Below are positions 1 through 5,684 of a stretch of DNA of 8,171 bases, piece after piece. The position numbers and the translations under genes were made by a program. Location of the stretch: positions 1 through 8,171 of the forward strand of contig CAJODU010000103.1 in assembly GCA_905233325.1 (NCBI GenBank), in the 5' to 3' direction. The notes beneath the pieces were generated by a model that saw only the letters and a list, made by a program, of their open reading frames with translations, did not search any database and was not told the DNA's origin. Position 1 is the stretch's first letter. Each line of letters opens with the position of its first letter. The DNA comes from an uncultured Selenomonadaceae bacterium. Lineage in GTDB: Bacteria > Bacillota > Negativicutes > Selenomonadales > Selenomonadaceae.

Positions 1-107
1 TCGTCAAGGCTGATTTGATTAGTGAGACTGACGCAGGACGCCACGATCCCTACAAACTCTGTGCCGCAGTTATGAAAATGGTCTATGAACTTCAGCCGCT
101 GAAATGA
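1..107 (+). CDS. yvcK: C-terminal end of a YvcK/GlmR (CofD-like) family protein, partial
   Basis: Only the last 34 codons are present, in the frame beginning at base 3 and ending with TGA at 105-107. The fragment contains the pattern ADLIS...GRHDPYKL, which matches the conserved tail of YvcK/GlmR proteins (a DL[IV] element followed by RHDP.KL). In Firmicutes this family regulates carbon flux into cell-wall precursors and binds UDP-sugars. The call is supported by the next gene being whiA, since yvcJ-yvcK-whiA is a widely conserved gene order. Only 21 bases separate the stop from the whiA ATG, so the two are probably co-transcribed. With so little sequence the assignment rests on the tail motif plus synteny. 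Confidence 0.8.
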   Translation, partial: VKADLISETDAGRHDPYKLCAAVMKMVYELQPLK

Positions 108-112
108 TTCCG

Positions 113-121
113 AAAGGGTGG
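113..121 (+). promoter_or_regulatory. Ribosome binding site of whiA
   Basis: AAAGGGTGG lies 7 bases before the ATG at 129. It supports that ATG, which also gives the expected WhiA N-terminus (a SFA.EVK.EL pattern). Confidence 0.7.
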
Positions 122-128
122 TGTTACT

Positions 129-1022
129 ATGCCGTCATTTGCTTACGAAGTCAAGAGTGAGCTTACCAATGTTAAAAATATCTATAAATGCTGCAACATC
201 GCACAGTTGAACGGAATGCTTAAAGTTGGAGCGGAGCTGAACGGCAACAGGATAGATTTTAACACCAACAATGCCGCTGTTGCCAGAAAGATGCTGAAAC
301 TCATTAAGCTCGTCTACAACAAGAACGCCAAAACTGAGGTGGCAGTCATTCGCAACAAAAAATTTAGGGTAAGTAACCGCTATGTTATACGAATAATTTT
401 AAATGAAAATACCGCACCGTTGTTCAGAGAAATGAATGAAAATAAATTCCCAGTCGAGGAATGTTGCCAAAAATCTTATCTACGCGGGCTATTTCTTGCT
501 TGTGGGAGTGTAAATCGACCTGAATCAAGTTATCATTTGGAGATATTCACCGATACAGAATCAACTGCTAAATTCATCACCAAGAACATGAAACGCATGG
601 ATTTTCCAGCGAAATACTTTAAGCGCAATGATAGGTTTGTCGTCTATATGAAGCAATTCGATGCAATCAGTGACTTTTTGTATATGATAGATGCCAAAGA
701 GGCTGTGGAAAGATGTGAGATTGCTCAAAATATCAAGGAAGTACGGATCAATGTCAATCGGATCATCAACTGTGAGACGGCGAATATGCAAAAGGCAATC
801 AATACCGCCCAAAAACAAATAAGAGACATTAAAAAAATATATAAGCTCGGTCTGCCGTTAAATGTTCGTTTGAAAGAAGTTGCTGATATTAGGCTCAAAA
901 ATCCTGATGCAACTATTTCCGAACTGTCAGGTAAGTTGTATATAAGTAAATCCTGCTTTAATCACAGAATGAAAAAAATTCACTTGATGGCAAACTCGAC
1001 AGAATACACAAAAAAAATCTGA
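129..1022 (+). CDS. whiA: WhiA, DNA-binding regulator (LAGLIDADG-like fold plus HTH)
   Basis: The 297-residue product matches the WhiA family throughout and is close to the usual 300-320 residues. The N-terminus carries the SFAYEVKSEL pattern and a CC pair at residues 21-22. The LAGLIDADG-homing-endonuclease-like domain shows the signature CCQKSYLRGLFLACGS at 112-127 followed by YHLEI at 135-139. The central RINVNRIINCETANMQK block (206-222) is the family hallmark. The C-terminal helix-turn-helix spans about 247-285, ending SKSCFNHRMKKI. In Actinobacteria WhiA controls sporulation and division genes. In Bacillus it binds DNA and affects cell division and chromosome segregation. The homing-endonuclease fold is not expected to cleave DNA. 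It sits directly downstream of the yvcK fragment in the usual order. Some normally conserved positions look divergent (for example NGMLKVGAEL at the first motif), but no frame break is visible. Confidence 0.96.
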   Translation: MPSFAYEVKSELTNVKNIYKCCNIAQLNGMLKVGAELNGNRIDFNTNNAAVARKMLKLIKLVYNKNAKTEVAVIRNKKFRVSNRYVIRIILNENTAPLFREMNENKFPVEECCQKSYLRGLFLACGSVNRPESSYHLEIFTDTESTAKFITKNMKRMDFPAKYFKRNDRFVVYMKQFDAISDFLYMIDAKEAVERCEIAQNIKEVRINVNRIINCETANMQKAINTAQKQIRDIKKIYKLGLPLNVRLKEVADIRLKNPDATISELSGKLYISKSCFNHRMKKIHLMANSTEYTKKI

Positions 1023-1029
1023 TTTGATA

Positions 1030-1058
1030 TTGCAATTCTTATAAATTTTCGATAAAAT
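1030..1058 (+). promoter_or_regulatory. Probable sigma-A promoter for the receiver/phosphatase operon
   Basis: TTGCAA at 1030-1035 (two mismatches to TTGACA) is followed after exactly 17 bases by TAAAAT at 1053-1058 (one mismatch to TATAAT). The predicted start near 1065 leaves a leader of about 32 bases before the ATG at 1097. It lies in the 74-base gap after whiA. The region is very AT-rich, so chance matches are possible. Confidence 0.5.
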
Positions 1059-1082
1059 ATTTAGGAAGTTCAAAGGATAAAC

Positions 1083-1088
1083 GGGAGG
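1083..1088 (+). promoter_or_regulatory. Ribosome binding site of the receiver gene
   Basis: GGGAGG lies 8 bases before the ATG at 1097. This strong site supports the upstream ATG, and therefore the 26-residue N-terminal tail ahead of the receiver domain. Confidence 0.7.
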
Positions 1089-1096
1089 ACTCAGCG

Positions 1097-1579
1097 ATGG
1101 AAAATAACAATGCCACTGCAAGTTTCAGCGGTCAAATCTCTAACGGCACGCCGACAAAGCCTGATGATGATAAATTAAGGATTTTAATCAGTGATGATTC
1201 CAGACTTTTGCGTAAAAAGCTCCGTGAGGAACTGGAAAAACTCAACTGCGAAGTAACTGAGGCTGCAAATGGCAAAGAAGCGATTATGAAAGACCTTGAA
1301 GATGAGCCTGACGGTGTTATTCTGGATATTGTTATGCCGGAAGTTGGCGGAATAGAGGCACTGCAAGTTATTCGTGAGGTCAGTCCTGATGTTCCCATTG
1401 TCATGCTCTCTTCCGCCGGTACTCCTCAAAAACTCATGCAGACTCTCAAAATGGGAGCAATCGACTTCATTCAAAAACCATATACAAAAGAGCAGATTGT
1501 CAAGGCTGTGGAGGCGATAAAGCGAGCTAAAGCCAAAAGACTGAAACAAAAGGAAAAAGCGGCAGAGGAGTCCATTTAA
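1097..1579 (+). CDS. Stand-alone CheY-like response regulator receiver protein
   Basis: The 160-residue product is a single receiver domain (about residues 27-145) with no output domain. The phosphorylation machinery is complete: acidic pair D33/D34, phospho-acceptor D77 in the strand VILDIVMP, S105 in MLSSAG at the switch Ser/Thr position (Thr87 of CheY), and K127 in QKPY. Short tails flank the domain: a Ser/Thr/Asn-rich N-terminus (1-26) and a strongly basic Lys/Arg-rich C-terminus (about 141-157). Receivers of this kind act by protein contact, like CheY at the flagellar motor, or as phosphate carriers. Its stop overlaps the start of the phosphatase gene by one base, so the two products are probably made in parallel and act on the same phospho-signal. 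No histidine kinase is present in the window, so the input is unknown. Calling it CheY itself is not justified. Confidence 0.93.
   Translation: MENNNATASFSGQISNGTPTKPDDDKLRILISDDSRLLRKKLREELEKLNCEVTEAANGKEAIMKDLEDEPDGVILDIVMPEVGGIEALQVIREVSPDVPIVMLSSAGTPQKLMQTLKMGAIDFIQKPYTKEQIVKAVEAIKRAKAKRLKQKEKAAEESI
1565..1570 (+). promoter_or_regulatory. Ribosome binding site inside the receiver gene for the phosphatase gene
   Basis: GAGGAG lies 8 bases before the ATG at 1579, within the last codons of the receiver gene. With the TAATG stop/start overlap (1577-1581) it indicates translational coupling. Confidence 0.7.
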
Positions 1580-2388
1580 TGAAAAGCCACGATTTTGGAC
1601 AATTTCTCTTTAACAGTGCCACTTTTGACAAAGATCAGCTTGATGAAATAATCAAATTGGCAAGAAAATCTGAACCGACTTTGGCAACGGAGGCGGTGTT
1701 TCTTCAACTGGTAGAGACCACCGAATTGACGCAGACTGATGATGAATTTGTTCATGCTCTCATTACACCAAGACAGGCAGCCCGCGCCCTGGAACTCAAG
1801 GACGGGCAGTCTCTGTATCTTGCCCAAGCACTCATTGACAACGGTATAGCAGATTATTCTCAGCTTGGAGAATTTCTTGAAAAATATGACAAATTAGAGA
1901 TCCCGCCGATAGAGTCTGCTTTGTCCGAATATTACGAAGGATTGAAAAATTGTCCTGATATAGACTTCCCATTTGCGGTTGATGTTATAAGCAGTTTTCA
2001 TTCCTTCCTGTCAGAGTCTCTCAAAACTACAATCATCATCTTGCCGCCGTCCGACTGTCGTATCAACAAGCAAATAGGAGCAAGCGTTAAGATTATAGGT
2101 GAGATTCCCGTTGTCGTTGCGATGTTTGCTGATGAAGATGTATTTATGGAACTTGCCAAGCGATATGATGAATATGTGGAGACTGTAGAAGATGCACATG
2201 ATGCTATTTCTGAGCTGTTGAATGTCTTCACCGGACACTTCACGGTCAAAATTGCTGTAACTAAAGGTCTTGAGGAAGTGCCGGAGCCTCCGCGCTATGG
2301 ATCAATCATCAATATAAACTGCATAAAGATGATGGCGGATATTGGCACATTTTATATATATATCGGCAAAAATGAGATTTTCGATTAA
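1579..2388 (+). CDS. CheX/CheC-type phosphatase domain protein with a novel N-terminal half
   Basis: The 269-residue product has a C-terminal region (about 125-269) that fits the CheC/CheX/FliY aspartyl-phosphate phosphatases. The active-site helix reads D208-x3-E212-x2-N215, followed by 22 residues and P238, which is the published spacing of the family consensus (D/S-x3-E-x2-N-x22-P). These enzymes use the Glu/Asn pair to strip phosphate from CheY-like receivers. Only one such motif is seen, as in CheX; CheC usually has two. The first 120 residues are not part of the usual phosphatase fold. They look helical and include a segment (about 64-103) rich in patterns such as QAARALELKDGQSLYLAQALIDNGI, which I do not recognise with certainty. 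The gene overlaps the receiver gene by one base, so its obvious substrate is that receiver. A dedicated phosphatase for a receiver outside a full chemotaxis cluster is the inferred role. Confidence 0.8.
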   Translation: MKSHDFGQFLFNSATFDKDQLDEIIKLARKSEPTLATEAVFLQLVETTELTQTDDEFVHALITPRQAARALELKDGQSLYLAQALIDNGIADYSQLGEFLEKYDKLEIPPIESALSEYYEGLKNCPDIDFPFAVDVISSFHSFLSESLKTTIIILPPSDCRINKQIGASVKIIGEIPVVVAMFADEDVFMELAKRYDEYVETVEDAHDAISELLNVFTGHFTVKIAVTKGLEEVPEPPRYGSIININCIKMMADIGTFYIYIGKNEIFD

Positions 2389-2400
2389 ACATATCAAAAC

Positions 2401-2434
2401 AAAACCTCCAACTTGACAGCAGGAGGTATTTTTT
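2401..2434 (+). terminator. Probable intrinsic terminator after the receiver/phosphatase operon
   Basis: ACCTCC (2404-2409) pairs with GGAGGT (2422-2427). The stem can extend through one A-A mismatch by AAA (2401-2403) with TTT (2429-2431), and the 3' side runs into six T residues (2429-2434). It starts 12 bases after the stop of the phosphatase gene. The GGAGGT on the 3' arm is too far from the next start (GTG at 2465) to act as its ribosome binding site. The stem is modest, with a 12-base loop. Confidence 0.6.
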
Positions 2435-2453
2435 GTTGACATTTTCATAAATT

Positions 2454-2461
2454 GAGGTGGG
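2454..2461 (+). promoter_or_regulatory. Ribosome binding site of the DNA glycosylase gene
   Basis: GAGGTGGG ends 3 bases before the GTG at 2465. The spacing is short but the purine-rich site supports the GTG start, which gives the expected N-terminus of the family. Confidence 0.55.
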
Positions 2462-2464
2462 ATC

Positions 2465-3001
2465 GTGAAACTCAACAGGGAATTTTACAGGCAATCAGCA
2501 TTAAACGTTGCACGTGAGTTGATAGGTAAAAAATTAATCTGCCGCACCGCAGAGGGGACAACGAGCGGCATTATCATTGAGACAGAGGCTTATATGGGTG
2601 TTGACGATGCGGCGTCACATTCATATCAAAATCGACGAACCAAGAGGACTGAGGCAATGTTCAGCGACGGCGGACATGCTTATATATATCTTATCTATGG
2701 AATGTATCTCTGTTTCAATGTTTCCACTAACTTGCGAGATGTGCCGGAGGCTGTGCTGATTCGTGCTCTTGAGCCAACAGACGGCATTGAATTAATGCAG
2801 CAGCGTCGTCACAAGAAGGCGTTGAAAGACCTTTGCAGCGGACCGGGTAAATTGACGCAAGCGATGAATATTGATTTGTGCGGTGATGAATTGTACATTG
2901 AGGCAACGAACTTGACGCCGAATATCAAAACGACGAAACGTATCAACATTGATTACGCCGGTGAAGCGGCAAATTATCCCTGGAGATTCATTCAAGCGTA
3001 A
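2465..3001 (+). CDS. mpg: 3-methyladenine DNA glycosylase, AAG/MPG family
   Basis: The 178-residue product belongs to the alkyladenine DNA glycosylase family (Pfam Pur_DNA_glyco). It excises alkylated purines such as 3-methyladenine and hypoxanthine to start base excision repair. The signature IIETEAYMGVDDAASHS lies at residues 37-53. By comparison with human AAG, E41 corresponds to catalytic E125, Y43 to the intercalating-pocket Y127 and H52 to H136. Further family blocks are RTKRTEAMF (about 58-66), the YIYLIYGMYLCFNV stretch, EAVLIRALEP, and CSGPGKLTQAM near 124-134. The C-terminal NYPWRF end is also typical. Length is at the short end of the family, which is usually about 190-210 residues. 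The start is GTG. It is transcribed alone, after a terminator, and its last 10 bases overlap the 3' end of the convergent ChrA-like gene. I found no convincing promoter in the 30 bases between terminator and start. Confidence 0.95.
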   Translation: MKLNREFYRQSALNVARELIGKKLICRTAEGTTSGIIIETEAYMGVDDAASHSYQNRRTKRTEAMFSDGGHAYIYLIYGMYLCFNVSTNLRDVPEAVLIRALEPTDGIELMQQRRHKKALKDLCSGPGKLTQAMNIDLCGDELYIEATNLTPNIKTTKRINIDYAGEAANYPWRFIQA

Positions 3002-3555
3002 ATTTTATCACGCATCAAGAAAAAGCCTATAATACCGTCAATCACAACCAAAAGAATGATATTGACATTGAAGAAAAGGTTGGCGATAAATGTGGCAATG
3101 ATTATAACTATCGGCAGAATTAATTTTTTGGAGAATTGTTTTTTCAAAAGATCTATTGCAACGTTCAGCAAAAGTGCCGTTGCACCGCATTGCATACCCT
3201 TCAGCACAAGTTTGACGTGTTCATTATGAGCTATCATATCGTAGAAGGTTGCAACGATAGTGATAATTATCAACGGCGGCAGGACAGTCGCAAACATACC
3301 GCAGATTGCTCCCAAAAATCCGCCCATTTTATAGCCAAGCATTATAGAGGTATTGACTGCCATGATACCCGGTGTTGATTGAGCTATTGCTATCATATCA
3401 AGAGTCTGCTGATCATCAATCCAGTGATACTCATCAACAAATTTTGCCTTGAGGAGCGGAATAATGACATAGCCGCCACCGACCGTGAACATGCTTACAA
3501 TAAACGTGGATTTAAACAATAACCAATAACTGAATTTTATATTATCGTTATTCAT
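2992..3555 (-). CDS. chrA: ChrA-like chromate transporter, short single-domain type
   Basis: The 187-residue hydrophobic protein is one Chromate_transp domain. Characteristic motifs are FTVGGGYVIIP (residues 23-33) just after the first membrane segment and QSTPGIMAVN (59-68). About five or six membrane segments can be drawn: 13-33, 80-105, 120-135, 145-165 and 165-182. CHR-superfamily proteins export chromate and probably other oxyanions. Short-chain members usually come as two adjacent genes encoding N-type and C-type halves that work together, but only one half is present here. The start is ATG, with GGAG 10 bases upstream (plus-strand 3566-3569). It is the third gene of a minus-strand run after the AAA ATPase and the cation facilitator, with a 68-base gap in which I see no clear terminator or promoter. 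The true substrate cannot be told from the sequence. Confidence 0.9.
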   Translation of the reverse strand: MNNDNIKFSYWLLFKSTFIVSMFTVGGGYVIIPLLKAKFVDEYHWIDDQQTLDMIAIAQSTPGIMAVNTSIMLGYKMGGFLGAICGMFATVLPPLIIITIVATFYDMIAHNEHVKLVLKGMQCGATALLLNVAIDLLKKQFSKKLILPIVIIIATFIANLFFNVNIILLVVIDGIIGFFLMRDKIYA

Positions 3556-3565
3556 TAATAAATCA

Positions 3566-3570
3566 CTCCT
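3566..3570 (-). promoter_or_regulatory. Ribosome binding site of the chrA-like gene
   Basis: On the minus strand AGGAG lies 10 bases before the ATG at 3555. The context (GGAGTGATT) closely resembles the sites in front of the other two minus-strand genes. Confidence 0.65.
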
Positions 3571-3623
3571 CTCTTTGTTGTATTATTCTTCCTCATTGAA
3601 AAAATCCTGCTATATTCTAACCT

Positions 3624-4511
3624 TTAGTAGGGGTTGACGTGAATCATAATGTGCTTGACTTTCGGAAAGGTGGATTCAATGTCATCATGCACATTCTTGG
3701 CAATCTCGTGTGCTTCAATGAGGGGGAGTTGACCATTGACGGATATTTCAAGTTCAGTGTAAATCTTGTTGCCAAAAGCCCGCGTCCTCAGTAGATCAAT
3801 GCGTTCAACGCCTTTGTGACTGAGAACGCGATTTTTAATATCATTCTCGACCTCCTCACCGCTGCTGTGATCCACCATCTTGTCAACGGCGTCCTTGAAG
3901 ATGTCAAAAGCCGCCTTGCAAATGAAGATACAAATCACGACACTCGCAAAAGGATCAAGGATAGGCAGACCCATTCTTGCACCGACAATGCCGATCATTG
4001 CACCGACTGAAGAGAAAGCATCGGAGCGGTGATGCCAAGCATCTGCCATCAATGCACCGGAATTGATGATATTTGCATAGTGGCGAGTATACCAAAACAT
4101 AGCTTCCTTGACGACTATGGACAAAATTGCCGCCATCAGAGCAAGACTGCCCGGTATAGGCAATTCATCTAATTTATTTGAAGTTATATTTATAACGCCG
4201 TCATAGCCTATCAAAACACCTGTGAACATCAAAACTGCCGCAAGTATCATCGCGGCGACACATTCCAGCCTTTCATGTCCGTAGGGGTGTTCTTTGTCCG
4301 CCTCTTTTGAGGACAGCTTGACGCCGATCATTACTATTATGGTGCTGAATACGTCCGAAGCGGAATGTATTGCATCTGAGATCATCGCTCCCGAATGTGC
4401 AATTATTCCCGCCGCCAATTTCACAATCGACAGCAGCACATTTACAAGTATGCTGATTTTGGAGACTCTCAGGGCTATCTCTTCGACGTTATCATATTTT
4501 ATTATAGTTAT
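3624..4511 (-). CDS. Cation diffusion facilitator (CDF) metal transporter, probable ATA start
   Basis: The protein is a CDF-family proton/metal antiporter at the cytoplasmic membrane. With the start chosen here it has 295 residues, normal for the family. TM2 carries H49-x3-D53 in SDAIHSASDV and TM5 carries H160-x3-D164 in MADAWHHRSDAF. An HD/HD four-residue site is typical of zinc-type CDFs; iron/zinc and manganese types usually have DD in TM2. The KEADKEHPYGHERLE loop after TM2 and the cytoplasmic C-terminal domain ending HIMIHVNPY are also typical. The first standard start is GTG at 4439, but it would cut TM1 in half. Upstream in frame the sequence reads KYDNVEEIALRVSKISILVN, a good CDF N-terminus, and the frame stays open to 4517 with no ATG, GTG or TTG. 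ATA at 4511-4509 lies 9 bases after GGAG. The gene starts 19 bases after the AAA ATPase stop. Family confidence is high; the exact start is less certain. Confidence 0.88.
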   Translation of the reverse strand: MTIIKYDNVEEIALRVSKISILVNVLLSIVKLAAGIIAHSGAMISDAIHSASDVFSTIIVMIGVKLSSKEADKEHPYGHERLECVAAMILAAVLMFTGVLIGYDGVINITSNKLDELPIPGSLALMAAILSIVVKEAMFWYTRHYANIINSGALMADAWHHRSDAFSSVGAMIGIVGARMGLPILDPFASVVICIFICKAAFDIFKDAVDKMVDHSSGEEVENDIKNRVLSHKGVERIDLLRTRAFGNKIYTELEISVNGQLPLIEAHEIAKNVHDDIESTFPKVKHIMIHVNPY

Positions 4512-4518
4512 CTGGAAT

Positions 4519-4524
4519 CACTCC
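4519..4524 (-). promoter_or_regulatory. Ribosome binding site that decides the CDF start
   Basis: On the minus strand GGAGTG (plus 4524 down to 4519) is followed by ATA at 4511, 9 bases after the GGAG. The neighbouring AAA and chrA-like genes have GGAG exactly 10 bases before their starts, in the same GGAGTG context. This places initiation near 4511, about 70 bases upstream of the first GTG. Confidence 0.6.
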
Positions 4525-4530
4525 GATTGA

Positions 4531-5478
4531 TTATTTGGCGTTTGCAGAGTTTTCAGAAGTGAGACGTTTATATTCCGCCTCTGAAATTTCTCGCCGACTC
4601 ACCTTGAAATTATTTTGAGTTTTAGCATTTGCCGCCTTGCTGTCGATTATATTCTCTATAGCCTCGCAGACAAGTTTTTCGTCAAGGCTGTTTGCATTTT
4701 GACGTGCCGCCTTGAATGCAGCGTTGAGCATGGCATTTGAAATATCACTGCCGGAAATCCCCTCGTAAGTGGCAGCCAGCTTGTCAACATTGATATTATT
4801 GGGCAATTCTTCAGGAATGTACATTCTCCACAGTCTCTGCCGACAATCCAAGTCAGGCAATTCAAATTTGACGTGCATTGAGATTCTGCGCATAAAGGCA
4901 GGATCAAAGTTTTCGATAAAGTTGGTGGCGAAGATTATGAAGTCTTGGTATTCGTTCATCAGCATCAGCATAACGGAGCGCGTCTGGTTGACACTGACAT
5001 CAACCGCCTTTGTCATTTCTGTAACACGCTTGCTGAGGATTGCGTCCGCTTCGTCAAAGAATAATATACTGTTGGTCGCCTTGCCGGTTTCAAAGACCTT
5101 GCGCAAATTTTTCGGCGTCTCACCGACGTATTTTGACTCAACATCAGCATAATTGACTACCAGAATTTTTCTGCCGAGATTTTTGGCAATGGCGTGTGCT
5201 GCCATAGTTTTGCCGGTGCCTGGTGCTCCGTAGAGATTTATCCCGATTCGTCTGGAAAATTTATGTGTCTTCTTGAATCCCCATATCTCAAAGACAAGGT
5301 GACTATTGTCAGCATAAGTGGCAACGTCAAGGATAGCGTCTTTTGTCGATTGCGGCAGGATAATATCATCAAGTGAAAATTTCGGCTCTTCCGGCACAAA
5401 GACATTTTCCGGCTCTGCGGCTTTCTTTTCGTTTTCTGTAGTATCATTGACAGAAGATTTTTTCGGATCTATACCCAC
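4531..5478 (-). CDS. Classic AAA-family ATPase, single module
   Basis: The 315-residue protein carries one AAA module at about residues 45-280. Visible elements are Walker A GAPGTGKT (84-91), a pore-loop-like SKYVGE (115-120) with Y117 as the aromatic, Walker B ILFFDEAD (138-145), sensor 1 in FATN with N186, a likely arginine-finger pair R197/R198 in DPAFMRRI, and the helical lid motif GISGSDISNAM (240-250). The order matches the CDC48/Vps4/SpoVK-like class, which work as hexamers that thread or remodel proteins. There is no protease domain and no membrane segment. The first 35 residues are charged and probably flexible, and could be the partner-binding part. The start is GTG, with GAGGAGTG upstream. 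It opens a minus-strand run with a CDF transporter and a ChrA-like transporter and is divergent from the polyamine and Ter genes. The substrate is unknown; a link to the Ter protein is only inferred from position. Confidence 0.93.
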   Translation of the reverse strand: MGIDPKKSSVNDTTENEKKAAEPENVFVPEEPKFSLDDIILPQSTKDAILDVATYADNSHLVFEIWGFKKTHKFSRRIGINLYGAPGTGKTMAAHAIAKNLGRKILVVNYADVESKYVGETPKNLRKVFETGKATNSILFFDEADAILSKRVTEMTKAVDVSVNQTRSVMLMLMNEYQDFIIFATNFIENFDPAFMRRISMHVKFELPDLDCRQRLWRMYIPEELPNNINVDKLAATYEGISGSDISNAMLNAAFKAARQNANSLDEKLVCEAIENIIDSKAANAKTQNNFKVSRREISEAEYKRLTSENSANAK

Positions 5479-5486
5479 TCAAATCA

Positions 5487-5494
5487 CACTCCTC
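5487..5494 (-). promoter_or_regulatory. Ribosome binding site of the AAA ATPase gene
   Basis: GAGGAGTG on the minus strand, with GGAG ending 10 bases before the GTG at 5478. It supports that GTG as the start; no ATG is available nearby in frame. Confidence 0.65.
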
Positions 5495-5519
5495 AATATC
5501 TGAATTTATATTCCGAGAT

Positions 5520-5548
5520 ATAATATCACATTAGCATTGATAATACAA
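5520..5548 (-). promoter_or_regulatory. Probable extended -10 promoter for the AAA-CDF-ChrA run
   Basis: On the minus strand TTGTAT (plus 5548-5543) is followed after 17 bases by TATTAT (plus 5525-5520), and TGA directly before it gives an extended -10 (TGn). The -35 is weak in its second half, but an extended -10 can compensate. Predicted start near 5513, leaving a leader of about 35 bases. Confidence 0.45.
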
Positions 5549-5564
5549 TATTCAATTCCAAGAC

Positions 5565-5577
5565 CATCAATTTGATG
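5565..5577. promoter_or_regulatory. Perfect inverted repeat, possible operator between divergent promoters
   Basis: CATCAA, one central T, then TTGATG: a perfect 6+1+6 palindrome. It lies between the two divergent promoters, 17 bases upstream of the minus-strand -35 and 28 bases upstream of the plus-strand -35. The position fits a regulator binding site shared by both directions. No candidate regulator gene is in the window and no second copy was noticed, so the role is an inference. Confidence 0.4.
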
Positions 5578-5605
5578 ATTAAAAGCCGACAAATTCTTCT
5601 TGAGG

Positions 5606-5634
5606 TTGACACATTCAGCGGCAACCATTATAAT
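5606..5634 (+). promoter_or_regulatory. Consensus sigma-A promoter for the carboxynorspermidine synthase gene
   Basis: TTGACA at 5606-5611 and TATAAT at 5629-5634, separated by exactly 17 bases, are perfect matches to both hexamers. The predicted transcription start is near 5641, giving a leader of about 50 bases before the ATG at 5692. It implies strong basal expression unless a repressor acts. Confidence 0.85.
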
Positions 5635-5678
5635 AAACTCAACAATAATCAATGTTGCTGTGATAATATTGACAGTAT

Positions 5679-5684
5679 AGGAGG
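5679..5684 (+). promoter_or_regulatory. Ribosome binding site fixing the carboxynorspermidine synthase start
   Basis: A perfect AGGAGG lies 7 bases before the ATG at 5692. The reading frame is open further upstream to an ATG at 5572, but that lies upstream of the promoter, so 5692 is the start. Confidence 0.9.

Noticed and set aside
1..11. Short repeated string GTCAAGGCTG near 3, around 1500 and near 4681
   Set aside because: All copies lie in coding sequence in unrelated contexts, with no conserved flanks; it fits chance and common codons.
1048..1055. Sigma-28-like -10 (TTCGATAA) in front of the receiver gene, attractive because of the chemotaxis-like content
   Set aside because: No TAAA-type -35 is found at the required distance, and the first two bases of the -10 do not match; the sigma-A reading is better.
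2348..2364. TATATATATA tract near the end of the phosphatase gene, as a possible repeat or promoter
   Set aside because: It is in frame and encodes the Phe-Tyr-Ile-Tyr-Ile strand of the protein, so it needs no other explanation.
2413..2441. Two TTGACA hexamers (2413-2418 and 2436-2441) as -35 elements for the glycosylase gene
   Set aside because: Neither has a TATAAT-like hexamer 16-18 bases downstream, and the first lies in the terminator loop.
3816..4010. Plus-strand open frames antisense to the CDF and AAA genes (also 4294-4530 and 4769-5152)
   Set aside because: Each lies opposite a confidently assigned gene with conserved motifs, and none shows family features or a supported start.
5517..5527. 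GATATAATATC palindrome overlapping the minus-strand -10
   Set aside because: It is AT-rich low-complexity sequence expected around a -10 hexamer; the symmetry is probably incidental.
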